From: Gammaproteobacteria bacterium
GTDB lineage: Bacteria > Pseudomonadota > Gammaproteobacteria > Pseudomonadales > Halieaceae
Direction: 5' to 3'
DNA: 42,122 bases
NCBI GenBank assembly: GCA_030433415.1
Contig: JAUIMF010000024.1
Coordinates: forward strand, 1 to 42,122
Within the stretch, counting starts at the first letter, position 1; each line of letters opens with the position of its first letter. The translations under genes were made by a program, and so were the position numbers. Of this stretch, positions 17,507 through 25,989 are shown in pieces. Below the pieces are notes generated by a model. It ran no database searches. It was not told the DNA's origin and worked only from the letters and a program-made list of their open reading frames with translations.

Positions 17507-17701
17507 GCCTGGCTGGTAATTCTCGCGGCGCTAACTCAAGTCGCTCAAGCCTATAAGGCCCTGATTTTTGCCGCCCCTGCGTGTGCAACCAGAACACTAC
17601 TAACCGTGCAACCGGGAAAGGCCGCTGTAAGTTTCGCGAAATTGCCCCATGGATTAATTCGCTGAGTGAAGTCGAACACAAAAAAATCAATGCGCACTTT
17701 T

Positions 17702-18340
17702 TTATCTAAATACGCGAGAAAACACGTCATTCGGTTCGCTTGGATCATAAGCGTTCGGCAACTCCGTTATCTTCTTTGTTCCTCGCCAGAGCGCGTTGTC
17801 ATGCGTAATTATGTGGATTTGCGATCTTGCTGCATCATGAAAATCCATTAGGTACTTTGCTGTAGATACGATGATTAAATCGATAACTCCAACGTTGCAG
17901 TTGTGCTTGATGAAAAGTTCGTAGAATCGGCCGACGGCAACAATGATATCTCGTGATGCAGGAACATCGTGGTAACCGATATAGCGGCTCTGTGCTTGTA
18001 AATCTTTGTGTGAGAGAGAAACATCGTTTGAAAGACTGTCCTTTGCTTTTTTGTAGCCGGCGTAGTTGGTAAATGAACTACTTTTATAATATTTCTTTGC
18101 TAACACTTTGAACGTTTCCGCGATACAAAGATCAGGTACGTATACGCGAGCGCGCTCATCTTCTATCTGTCTGTCAATCTCTTTCCACCAGCTGTGGTCG
18201 GAACGAATCATGTTTTGCTCGCCACTGTTGGCAGCGGTCCCAATAGGGAGGTATTTATTCGCGAGAAAGCACGCATCAACGACAAAGAAGTTTTTTTCTG
18301 TCCTTTTTGGCCGCTTATCGATCTTTCTAACTCTCGGCAT
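17702..18340 (-). CDS. PIN-domain protein, putative ribonuclease
   Basis: A 212-residue protein with a strong AAGGAG ribosome site 9 nt before ATG 18340. Four acidic positions fit a PIN active site: Asp22 in FFVVDACFLANKY, Glu75 in CIAETFKVL, Asp154 in VGVIDLIIVSTAKYL, and Asp181 in IIHIITHD-like sequence ending in HDNALW. PIN domains are Mg-dependent ribonucleases, often VapC-type toxins of about 130 residues. This one is longer and basic at its N-terminus, and no antitoxin gene lies next to it. It could be an orphan toxin, a tRNA or mRNA nuclease, or a defence effector. The surrounding accessory DNA is A+T-rich. Confidence 0.72.
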   Translation of the reverse strand: MPRVRKIDKRPKRTEKNFFVVDACFLANKYLPIGTAANSGEQNMIRSDHSWWKEIDRQIEDERARVYVPDLCIAETFKVLAKKYYKSSSFTNYAGYKKAKDSLSNDVSLSHKDLQAQSRYIGYHDVPASRDIIVAVGRFYELFIKHNCNVGVIDLIIVSTAKYLMDFHDAARSQIHIITHDNALWRGTKKITELPNAYDPSEPNDVFSRVFR

Positions 18341-18616
18341 AGTATATCTCCTTATTGATTATTGAAGCTCGCCTAGCTGAAGTGGCTCATATCGGAGTAG
18401 GGTTTAGGGTACCAAAATGGCAGACTAAATATGCGGTACGAAAGCCACTGCTTTGGGGCGGGACAATTTCTTCACTTCCATGCTTGTTGACTGTATCCCC
18501 GTAATTCGAGACATTCAGGAGCTGGAACTTCGACTATTTTGTGCAGAACACGTCTCTGCTGGAACGCTTTATCGTGTTTACCGCGCGTAGCGACCGGGGT
18601 CTCGCGGATACCCGAA

Positions 18617-18988
18617 CTAAAATGCCCGGCGCCGCAACCAATCCGCTAACTCCGATTCGTCGACAATGCCCTGCGCCGCCTTCACGATCAACGCGCCGAT
18701 CTCGGCCGCGTCGTAGTCGAGCGATATGCCATTCAAGGAGAGGCAAACGTCCATTGCCGCGAACGCTGTCCGCTTGTTGGCGTCGTGAAAAGCGTGCCCG
18801 ATGGAGAGGTAGCAGGCATAGCAAGCGGCCAGTTCAAACGGGTCGCGGATCATCCCGTAGGCTATCCGGTTATCAATTCTGCCGATGATGGCCTCGACTG
18901 ATTTATCCCTGGCCATACCCTGGAGTTCATGAGCTTCTATTACGAATTCGTGAATCTCGACGACATCCCGCGGCGAGAGGAAGATCAC
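18617..18988 (-). CDS. doc: Doc-type Fic-domain toxin
   Basis: A 123-residue protein with the Doc signature HAFHDANKRT at 65-74, which matches the Fic motif in the form found in Doc (HxFxDANKR). Doc inactivates EF-Tu by phosphorylation in phage P1, and the same activity is expected here by homology. The length is typical of Doc. It lies 2 bp downstream of a Phd-like antitoxin gene, so both should come from one transcript. The bases after its stop hold no recognisable terminator. The pair is probably a stabilisation or abortive-infection module within the accessory zone. Confidence 0.88.
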   Translation of the reverse strand: MIFLSPRDVVEIHEFVIEAHELQGMARDKSVEAIIGRIDNRIAYGMIRDPFELAACYACYLSIGHAFHDANKRTAFAAMDVCLSLNGISLDYDAAEIGALIVKAAQGIVDESELADWLRRRAF

Positions 18989-18990
18989 GG

Positions 18991-19239
18991 CTATTTGTCT
19001 TTCAGGTAGTCAAGTGTCGGCTTGAGTTTGGAGCGACGTTTGCGCAGCAAGCCCGAAACATCTTTCGGGTCAGCAGGCGTAAACACGATTTTTGCGACGG
19101 CGGAGGCGGGTACGAAGTACCCCTCAAGCTGGTTGCGATTCAGGATAGCGACGGGTTTGTCACCAGCTTTCTCGATGACCTTCTTGGGGTCTCGTAACTC
19201 CGTGAGTGACGCAGTTTTGTTGGTCAGCAGGTTTTCCAT
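18991..19239 (-). CDS. phd: Phd/StbD-like antitoxin
   Basis: An 82-residue protein whose N-terminal half, with SLTELRD, KKVIEKAGDKPVAILNRN and EGYFVPA, is the Phd/YefM/StbD DNA-binding fold. The basic C-terminal tail (LRKRRSKLKP) should fold onto and neutralise the Doc toxin. The ATG at 19239 follows AGGAA. It precedes doc by 2 bp in the usual antitoxin-first order. A 20-bp palindrome 50 bp upstream is the likely autoregulatory operator. Confidence 0.85.
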   Translation of the reverse strand: MENLLTNKTASLTELRDPKKVIEKAGDKPVAILNRNQLEGYFVPASAVAKIVFTPADPKDVSGLLRKRRSKLKPTLDYLKDK

Positions 19240-19288
19240 GGCAGATTCCTGATGGTCGGCTCATGCGGGGATTGTCCCATAATCTTAG

Positions 19289-19308
19289 ATTTAAATACAT
19301 ATTTAAAT
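19289..19308. promoter_or_regulatory. Palindromic operator of phd-doc
   Basis: Two perfect 9-bp arms (ATTTAAATA and its complement) are separated by CA, centred about 60 bp upstream of the antitoxin ATG. Phd-Doc pairs bind palindromes in their own promoter, so this is a good candidate for that site. Confidence 0.55.
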
Positions 19309-19309
19309 G

Positions 19310-19560
19310 CATAGTAGGAAAATCCAATACGGTCGGAAGCGCCAGGATTATGTCGGAGTGCAATTGTGCATTACCCTGATGTTTCCACGTTAAGGGGACC
19401 GATCAAAGGCCGTTACACATAAATAGTCAATAAAAACAATGAGTTGGGGTGAGCGTGGGGCCGGCAATCAGTGTTGAAGCGCAAAACTTCCCTGTAGATT
19501 TCCCCTGTTCAGGGGATTTCAGTGGATACGATCCCTGCGCGGACTGTTCTTACCGCCATC
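19310..19560. other. Gene-free stretch with a possible insertion-sequence end
   Basis: No gene is seen between the phd-doc operator and the hairpin at 19561. Around 19486-19516 the repeated CCCTGT pattern and the small inverted repeat TCCCCTG-TT-CAGGGGA (19501-19516) recall the multiple terminal repeats of IS21-type elements. No transposase reading frame is attached. Confidence 0.25.
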
Positions 19561-19600
19561 TAACGAAAATGGGCACCCCTTGGGGTGCCCATTTTTGTTA
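19561..19600. terminator. Strong hairpin, bidirectional terminator-like
   Basis: Nineteen-base arms (19561-19579 and 19582-19600) pair with one G-U position around a TT loop. The core is GGGCACCCC/GGGGTGCCC flanked by A-run and T-run, as in a Rho-independent terminator working in both directions. No intact gene ends directly next to it. Confidence 0.6.
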
Positions 19601-19669
19601 GCAGGTGATCAGTGAGGATTTGGACCAAGGCGCGTAGCGCCGCAGTTCGTGCGCGACCCCGGCCGACGG

Positions 19670-19695
19670 TCGGAACACGCCAAGGCGTGTTCCGA
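19670..19695. repeat. Perfect 12-bp inverted repeat
   Basis: TCGGAACACGCC (19670-19681) and GGCGTGTTCCGA (19684-19695) flank an AA loop. No T-run follows, so it is not a standard terminator. It sits 3 bp before the tRNA-Ser-like stretch and may belong to an old recombination or repetitive element. Confidence 0.5.
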
Positions 19696-19698
19696 GTC

Positions 19699-19717
19699 AA
19701 TCCCTCGCTCTCGGCCA
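19699..19717 (+). other. tRNA-Ser 3'-end-like sequence, possible att remnant
   Basis: These 19 bases differ at one position from the AATCCCTCGCTCTCCGCCA type of tRNA-Ser 3' end as I remember it. No tRNA cloverleaf precedes it. Integrases commonly use tRNA 3' ends, leaving such copies at island borders. The accessory zone lies to the left and ordinary genes to the right. Confidence 0.3.
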
Positions 19718-19938
19718 AGCAGTCTGCGTATCAGGGACTTTTGACAGCGACCGACGGCAGAATCCCCGTAAAGCCTGCTGGAATCGGCGGTGTCTGCATG
19801 TGTTTGCCCGAAAACCTACGGGGCGCTCGACCAACGAAGTGTAATTACCCCGAAGGACAATTTGTGTAGCCTCACCCGATTATTCCGAGTTACCGTTTCG
19901 GCGCCAATCCCGACATTTTTGAACGCAGAGGTTTGCCC

Positions 19939-20328
19939 ATGGAATTAACCATCACGACCCCTAGCTTACTTTTTCCTGCAATTTCTCTTTTGCTCCTGGC
20001 CTATACCAACCGTTTCGTCGTCCTGACAAACGTTATTCGACAATTCAGTAATGTCGAGGATGCAGCGTCCAGAGACCTGGCGCGTCGCCAGGTGAGCAAT
20101 CTGCGCCGGCGTCTGCAAATCATAAGAGCCATGCAGAGCTTTGGTGTGCTCGCTTTTGTTGTGTGCACGCTGACGATGTTTGCATTGTTCCTGCACTGGT
20201 ACACGGTGGGTCAGTACCTTTTCGGCGCGAGCCTCGTACTGTTGGTAATTTCGCTTCTCTATTCCTTATACGAGGTACATATCTCTACCGATGCAATAAA
20301 TATTGAGATCGAAAAAATGGAGAACTAG
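19939..20328 (+). CDS. DUF2721 family membrane protein
   Basis: A 129-residue inner-membrane protein. The ATG at 19939 has AGAGG 8 nt upstream and is preferred over the TTG at 19933. A hydrophobic segment at about 8-25 (LLFPAISLLLLAYTNRFV) is followed by a basic helical stretch with VSNLRRRLQIIRAM, then two more segments at about 67-85 and 92-110. This order and length are typical of DUF2721. The function of the family is unknown. It stands alone, followed by a long non-coding stretch. Confidence 0.8.
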   Translation: MELTITTPSLLFPAISLLLLAYTNRFVVLTNVIRQFSNVEDAASRDLARRQVSNLRRRLQIIRAMQSFGVLAFVVCTLTMFALFLHWYTVGQYLFGASLVLLVISLLYSLYEVHISTDAINIEIEKMEN

Positions 20329-21014
20329 CCTGTTTCGGCAGGGAAAGCGAAAGGTCCGGCGCCTGTCGGTACTGTCGGTACCCCGCAATTAGCCCCACAC
20401 ACCGATCGAGATATACCTTGCCCGCCAGGGCGACCGGAAGGGATTCCGGAGTAACTTTCTTCGACCTCATCAACACAGGGCGAGCCCTGTTTGAGTGCTT
20501 TGTGTCAGCGCCCTCATATCAATATATCCGGGCTATCTGGCTAGGGGGATAGCTAATGATCTACCTCGCAGACTGGCTCTCATCACGGATTGACAAAATA
20601 ACGCAGGTGCATTAATGTTTTGCTCTCGCCGGCTGGGTCCGACGGGGGTGAAGGCGGGTGCTCATCGGTTGCGCCCGCGTGACTGGCATCAAACCGACTG
20701 GACATCCGCTATGGGGTCCCGGTTCGCCCTGTCTGTTTACGTCGGGAAAGCCACTGATGCGCAGTACGTGGCCGGTGAGCAGTTAAATATTGAGCATGCC
20801 GGGGACCACCGCTTTCTAGCGGCCAGTGCGTGAGAGGTGGGTAACCGGGGAAGATGGCAACCCGCTCGGCGACAGCGATTGTTGTGCCGGCTGCAATGAC
20901 AGACACGAGGGTTCCGACGGCGGCCGAGTATTCGGAGTTCCGGGTCCCTATGCGCGGCGCAACCACATGCGAAACGCCCACGTTTAACAATTAGAATCTG
21001 AAGGTCATCACATC
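20329..21014. other. 686-bp stretch without a convincing gene
   Basis: Short open frames occur on both strands (for example 20615-20833 on the plus strand) but none has protein-like composition together with a ribosome site. A TTGACA at 20590-20595 is followed after 17 nt only by a poor TAATGT, so a promoter for the downstream lipoprotein is possible but weak. Confidence 0.4.
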
Positions 21015-22520
21015 ATGTCTGTACGTATCTGGTCATTCCTGGCAATCGCACTCCTGTTGGCAAGTTGTGGGGAGAGAGCGCCAGACTCTTCGGCGAGCCA
21101 GTCGGTTGAGCCTGGACCCGAAGCCCCGGTAAAGCCTGCGGACATGGCGGTGGCGACGCCACAACCAACCCCAGTCCCGCAGTTTGAAGGCGCAGTCGCT
21201 ACAGCCAAACCGTTGCCACCACTTCCTATGCCCTCACATCCCTACCAGAACAACGCCGGATACGCGGGCGCGCATGGTGACAGCTACAACAGCGGAACGC
21301 TTCCCGCTGCAGGCCCGTTGGGAATTGACATGCAGGTCAATGCTTTTCGCGCAGAGCAGGCGCCCGCGTATTGCTCCACACAGCACTTCGACCCCAGGGG
21401 TCGCGTCATTACAGTCTGCGTTGGCATGACAACGCCAACTCACCTGCTGTTGCTTGATCCTGAAACGATGAACGTGCTCAGCGATTATGAGCTGCCGCCT
21501 ATGGGTGGTTTTTATTTTCGGATGGACAAGCAAAACCGTGTGATCATTCCGGTTGGCGATATGTCGATTCAGGCATTCGAGGTCGTGGAGGAGTCTGCAG
21601 GTCCTGTCTGGCGCAATGTCGAGCGCCGCGACGTGAGCTCCGCTGTTCCTCAAGAGCAAAAAAGTCCGATGACGTTCCCGCTGGACCTGGTCGCCGACTG
21701 GCAAGGCAATTGGTGGTTCTCCATACTCAAACCGGCCGCCGTCGGCTACATTACGCCGAACGGGGAGGTTCGAAGCCACCTGTTCGAGGGTGAGAGTATC
21801 GCCAACGGACTCGCCGCTGACCCAGGCGGCGTACATTTTGTGACGAACCAGAACCTCTACAGCATGGTGGCAGGTGAAGACGGCCCGAAGGTCACGCTGC
21901 GCCTGCCCTACGAAGTCGGTGAGGCTGCGTCAAAAGCCTCTTTCAGTTCAGGCTCCGGAACAACACCGGTATTGTTTGGCGATAATCTCATTGCTTTTGG
22001 CGATAACGCCGACCCGCGACCCAATGTGCTCGTCTACAGGCTCGGCGACGTGCCTGACGAGGAGCGCCTCGTGTGCAAGGTGCCTGTGTTTAAACCCGGG
22101 AAAAGCGTCCTCGAGAACTCGTTCATCGGCTACGACCACTCCCTGGTTATAGAAAATAACAAGGGCTTCAAAATGCGGGGAAGCTCGGCAGAGGCGGAGC
22201 CGGGTTTTGTAAGAATTGATGTTCGCAAGGACCTGTCCGGTTGCGACCTCGTCTGGGAGAACTATTCTGTTCGTGCGGGCACCGGCGCCAAGCTATCCCT
22301 GGGTACCGGGCTCATCTACGTCCATGAATTGCTGCTGGGGACTGAAGACGAGTGGTATATCACAGCGCTTGATTTCGAGACCGGCGAAATGGTCTGGCGC
22401 CACCACCTCGGCGCCGGTGCAGACTGGGACAACGCGCTGCTGACGATATCAATTGGTCCCAACGGATTGCTCACGTCCGGTATGTATGCGGGAATCCTCG
22501 GAGCAAAGGACAAGCAGTAA
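21015..22520 (+). CDS. Lipoprotein with predicted beta-propeller-like domain
   Basis: A 501-residue protein with a lipoprotein signal: a short basic start, a hydrophobic core and the lipobox LASC with Cys at 18. A Pro/Ala/Val-rich linker runs to about 75. The remainder has repeated strand-turn patterns such as THLLLLDPETMNVLSDYELP and EWYITALDFETGEMVWRHHLG, which recall PQQ-like or SMP-30-like propeller blades, though no family is certain. GAAGG lies upstream of the ATG. It is probably an outer-membrane or periplasmic-facing lipoprotein. It is convergent with a TetR gene that divergently faces a TonB receptor, so it may belong to the same uptake locus. Confidence 0.65.
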   Translation: MSVRIWSFLAIALLLASCGERAPDSSASQSVEPGPEAPVKPADMAVATPQPTPVPQFEGAVATAKPLPPLPMPSHPYQNNAGYAGAHGDSYNSGTLPAAGPLGIDMQVNAFRAEQAPAYCSTQHFDPRGRVITVCVGMTTPTHLLLLDPETMNVLSDYELPPMGGFYFRMDKQNRVIIPVGDMSIQAFEVVEESAGPVWRNVERRDVSSAVPQEQKSPMTFPLDLVADWQGNWWFSILKPAAVGYITPNGEVRSHLFEGESIANGLAADPGGVHFVTNQNLYSMVAGEDGPKVTLRLPYEVGEAASKASFSSGSGTTPVLFGDNLIAFGDNADPRPNVLVYRLGDVPDEERLVCKVPVFKPGKSVLENSFIGYDHSLVIENNKGFKMRGSSAEAEPGFVRIDVRKDLSGCDLVWENYSVRAGTGAKLSLGTGLIYVHELLLGTEDEWYITALDFETGEMVWRHHLGAGADWDNALLTISIGPNGLLTSGMYAGILGAKDKQ

Positions 22521-22609
22521 CGCCGGTCGGCGTTGCAAGACCTGCAAGTAATTGTTGGGGCTTAGCCGACCACTACCTGGAATGCTCGCAGGTCAGCCGC
22601 AGAGCACCG

Positions 22610-23215
22610 CTACTTGATGCCATCAAGCAGCATTTTTACGAACCTTTTGATCGATGCGTCATCCGGAAAGGGCGCAAACAGCAGCGATATAGCCAGCCGC
22701 GTGAACAGGCTCATGAATTCCTCGCGGTTTTTATCCAGGGACGGATGTGAATCAAAAATGGGCTCCAGCGCTATCGATAGCAAGGATACCTGGGCTTCTT
22801 CCCGGTCTGCCGGGGATAAACCCTGCACCAGGTCAGAGGAAATACTCGTCCGCAGGAAGGTTGAATACAGTTTGTCCTCGGATGAGTCACGGTTAAGTGA
22901 GCGTAAGGACTCTAGAAGCTGACTCTCTAATTTTTTCCGGGTCTTCAAGCGCGTGGCAAGCGCCCTGGCCTTTTCTTCGAAAACGCTGCGGACTGACGCA
23001 AAGTAGAGATCGGTTATGCTATTGAAGTACTTGTAGAGGGTAGGGCGTGTTATCCCTGCTTCGCGCGCAACGCCTGCCATGCTGACGCGCTCATAACCCT
23101 GCCGCTCCACGATGCGAATAAATGCTTCAATGACCCGAGCGCGGGCCTCCTCTTCGTTGGCAGGCTTGCTACCGGACCACTGTCGTCCCCTGAGTTGAGC
23201 AGCTTTCTGGTTCAT
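22610..23215 (-). CDS. TetR family transcriptional regulator
   Basis: A 201-residue protein. The N-terminal helix-turn-helix reads VSMAGVAREAGITRPTLYKYF (about 43-63), a typical TetR recognition unit. The helical C-terminal domain should bind an unknown ligand. It is divergent from the TonB receptor gene, and an inverted repeat overlaps that receptor's promoter, so it probably represses the receptor and DUF3604 genes. No clear Shine-Dalgarno precedes the ATG at 23215. The 89 bp between its stop and the lipoprotein stop hold only a weak GGTCGGC/GCCGACC pairing with a long loop. Confidence 0.9.
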   Translation of the reverse strand: MNQKAAQLRGRQWSGSKPANEEEARARVIEAFIRIVERQGYERVSMAGVAREAGITRPTLYKYFNSITDLYFASVRSVFEEKARALATRLKTRKKLESQLLESLRSLNRDSSEDKLYSTFLRTSISSDLVQGLSPADREEAQVSLLSIALEPIFDSHPSLDKNREEFMSLFTRLAISLLFAPFPDDASIKRFVKMLLDGIK

Positions 23216-23330
23216 ACAAACAGACCGGTGTGATTTTTATCGGATAGCTATCAGCTACGTTACCAAATTCATCAGGAATTTCATGGGGTTAAAGCAGAAA
23301 CAGTTCTTTCCGCTAATCTCTCGAACCTCA

Positions 23331-23364
23331 TTGACAATCAATTTAACACAAAGTGATAATGTGT
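23331..23364 (+). promoter_or_regulatory. Sigma-70 promoter with overlapping inverted repeat
   Basis: TTGACA (23331-23336), an 18-nt spacer and GATAAT (23355-23360) form a near-consensus promoter for the TonB receptor. ACACA (23346-23350) and TGTGT (23360-23364) are inverted around 9 nt, overlapping the -10 element, where a TetR repressor could bind. Confidence 0.6.
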
Positions 23365-23511
23365 AAATAGATAAGTAAGGCTTCTGACAGCTGGAAACTC
23401 GCTCGCTTTTTAATGTGTCAATGCCGGCAACCCCCCCTCATTGCACTTCGGACCCCCTCCGTAAGCAGGCAGAGATATACCAGGAATCGCCATCGCTGGA
23501 GGTGGACGCCC

Positions 23512-25956
23512 GTGAAATGTCCCGCACCTTTTAGTAGAAACAGCAACTATTTTATAGCGACAGCTATGATTGTCGCCGCTTTTGAGGTCACACTGCCAGC
23601 AACCGCCCGCGCCCAGATGGTGCTGGAGGAGGTCGTTGTCACCGCCCGTAAGCGGGGGGAGACCCTCCAGGAAACCCCCATTGCGGTCACCGCCATCAGC
23701 GCGGATGAGCTGAGGGCCGCACAGATCGATAATGTGGGTGACCTCACACAGAGAGTGCCGGGATTGTCCCGCCGGGAGGGTCGCAAGACGGTGGATTTCA
23801 ATATACGGGGGGTCGGCACGCGCGTTACCGGAGTGGCCGCCGAGCCTGGCGTCGGTGTCTATGTAGACTCCATCTACATACCTCGCAACGATTCCCAACT
23901 GGTAGATGTACTGAACATGGAGTCTGTCCAGGTCCTTCGTGGTCCCCAGGGCACCCTGTTCGGAAAGAATACGGCCGGCGGCGCGATCCTGTTGACCTCC
24001 AGGAAACCGGGTGAGGACGTCGAGGGCTTTGCCAGTGCGAATATCGGAGATCTCGGCCGGACTAAGCTTCGCGGTGGAGTCAGTGGGCCTCTCCTTGGTG
24101 AAGGCCTGTACGGCGGCATCCAGTTTGACCACCAGGAAGAAGACGGATACCGCGAGGACCAACGTACTGGCACTGAATACGGAGACGTCGACCGATACTC
24201 GGTGCTGGGGCAGCTCCGCTACGAAAGCGATGGCGCATTTCTCGGTGACCTGATGCTGTTCTATGGTGAGGTTGATGAGAAGACTTCGCCGCGTAATTGC
24301 GTGCAGTCGAACCCGAACGCGGCGCTCCAGGGCTTTACCGTGCCGGGTAATTCAATGCCATTTGCTGAACTCTGCCAGGAGAGCATTGACCTGGTCGATG
24401 ACGAGCAATTGATATTCGACCGTTCGCCGCTGAACTACAAGATATCCAACCTGCTGGCCGGTGTGACCCTGGCCTGGGATCTGGAGCTTTTTACGGTGAA
24501 GAGCATAACGGGGTATCTGCACCAGGATGACATAGACACCGCTAGCAACGATATCGATGCCACGGACTTGTTTACCCTGGGCAACCAGGGGGAACCCAGG
24601 CGGCAGCTCCGGGCAAACGGCATCGACCCCGACGACGAGCAACGCACCTTCATCTCTCAGGAAATCCAGTTCCTGGGAGACGCGATCGACAACTTCCTGA
24701 GCTACACCGCCGGTGTCTTCTATTCCCACGAGGAAATTGACAACTCTCCTTTCGGCCAACTGCTCGGCCCCGGCGGCTTTCTTGGCGCGGACCTGGGCGA
24801 TGGTACCGTGCGCCTGCTGCCGACGGGCATCAGCTTTCGCGAGGCGACTATCCGCGAATTCGAAAATACGTCTGCCGCGCTGTTCGGGCAGGCCATCCTG
24901 AATCTCTCCGACACCTGGCAGCTGACAGTTGGTGCCCGCTACACCTGGGAGGAAAAGCAAGCCGAGCAACTCAACTACGTTGCCGACGACGTGCAATTCG
25001 GCCCGGTGATCAGCAGGGAAGAGTTCGACGCGCTGGAGAACTATGTTCATCGGGTGGTGCTCGACCCAGAAAATCCCAATCCCGGAGACAAGGACGACTG
25101 GACCGAGTTCACCCCATCGGTGACACTGACCCTGTTTACGCCGGATTCCTGGAGCGGGAACGTATTCGACGGCGGTATGATCTATGCCAGCGCGAGCAGC
25201 GGTTTCAAGGCAGGGGGCTTCTCGCCCTTTGGCGACGCATTCCTGCCCTTTGACCCCGAGGACCTGTTGACCTACGAGTTGGGGTACAAGCTCGACCTCT
25301 GGGACCAGCGCGCTCGCCTGAACGGCGCTTTCTACTATTCTAAGTACGATGATATCCAGATCACGGTAACGCGTACGTTTCCGAGAGAAGACCCCGGGCT
25401 GCCGCCCGTGACACAAAATGGCACGGCGAACGCGGGCAAGGCCACCATCTGGGGCGCGGAACTGGAGTTCAGTGTCATGCCTGTGGAGAACCTGCTGCTG
25501 TCAGCAACCGCGAGCTATATCGATGCCCAGTACGATGAGTTCATCGACGAGTCTATCGAAGACCGGCAGGCGGTTTTTGTCGATCGCAGTGATGAGGACT
25601 TCGCGTACACGCCCGAGCAGACATACTCCCTGACGGCCCAGTACAACTGGGTCAGCGAACTCGGTGATATCACTCCGCGGCTGAACTACAGTTACGTCAG
25701 CTCCCAGTTCATCGGCCTGGACGCCCAGTCCGCTGCAGCGGACGAAGCCTACATAGACTCCTATGAAATCATCAATTTCCGGCTAGCCTTCAAACCCGAT
25801 GCGATCGAAAGTCTCGAAGTTGCCGGATATGTCAACAACCTCGCGGATGAAGAGTACTTCGGGACGGGCATTGCCAGTATCAGTGGCGTTGGTTCTGTAT
25901 CGTTGGTGCCCGGTAAGCAGCGCACTTACGGTATTGAGTTTCACCTTGACTGGTGA
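23512..25956 (+). CDS. TonB-dependent outer-membrane receptor
   Basis: I place the start at GTG 23512: GGAGG lies 9 nt upstream, and the protein then opens with a proper signal peptide (hydrophobic core, then ATARAQ cleavage). The longer frame from ATG 23413 adds 33 residues that do not resemble a signal. The mature protein opens with a TonB-box-like LEEVVVTA and the plug (ETPIAVTAI, then RGPQGTLFGKNTAGGAI). It ends with a 22-strand barrel-type C-terminus and a terminal Trp. At 814 residues the size is typical. The substrate is unknown. It shares an operon with a DUF3604 lipoprotein 33 bp downstream and is probably controlled by the divergent TetR. Confidence 0.92.
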   Translation: MKCPAPFSRNSNYFIATAMIVAAFEVTLPATARAQMVLEEVVVTARKRGETLQETPIAVTAISADELRAAQIDNVGDLTQRVPGLSRREGRKTVDFNIRGVGTRVTGVAAEPGVGVYVDSIYIPRNDSQLVDVLNMESVQVLRGPQGTLFGKNTAGGAILLTSRKPGEDVEGFASANIGDLGRTKLRGGVSGPLLGEGLYGGIQFDHQEEDGYREDQRTGTEYGDVDRYSVLGQLRYESDGAFLGDLMLFYGEVDEKTSPRNCVQSNPNAALQGFTVPGNSMPFAELCQESIDLVDDEQLIFDRSPLNYKISNLLAGVTLAWDLELFTVKSITGYLHQDDIDTASNDIDATDLFTLGNQGEPRRQLRANGIDPDDEQRTFISQEIQFLGDAIDNFLSYTAGVFYSHEEIDNSPFGQLLGPGGFLGADLGDGTVRLLPTGISFREATIREFENTSAALFGQAILNLSDTWQLTVGARYTWEEKQAEQLNYVADDVQFGPVISREEFDALENYVHRVVLDPENPNPGDKDDWTEFTPSVTLTLFTPDSWSGNVFDGGMIYASASSGFKAGGFSPFGDAFLPFDPEDLLTYELGYKLDLWDQRARLNGAFYYSKYDDIQITVTRTFPREDPGLPPVTQNGTANAGKATIWGAELEFSVMPVENLLLSATASYIDAQYDEFIDESIEDRQAVFVDRSDEDFAYTPEQTYSLTAQYNWVSELGDITPRLNYSYVSSQFIGLDAQSAAADEAYIDSYEIINFRLAFKPDAIESLEVAGYVNNLADEEYFGTGIASISGVGSVSLVPGKQRTYGIEFHLDW

Positions 25957-25989
25957 CGGACAATTGTTTTCTCGAGGAGAAAAATACGA

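Noticed and set aside
19640..19720. Intact tRNA-Ser gene
   Set aside because: Only the 3' end resembles a tRNA; the acceptor 5' strand and arms cannot be folded.
19612..19869. 85-codon plus-strand frame through the hairpin region
   Set aside because: It consists largely of inverted repeats and the tRNA-like stretch; no ribosome site.
20615..20833. 72-codon plus-strand frame
   Set aside because: No protein-like pattern or ribosome site.
24352..25416. 354-codon open frame on the minus strand
   Set aside because: Antisense to the TonB receptor barrel and without domain features.
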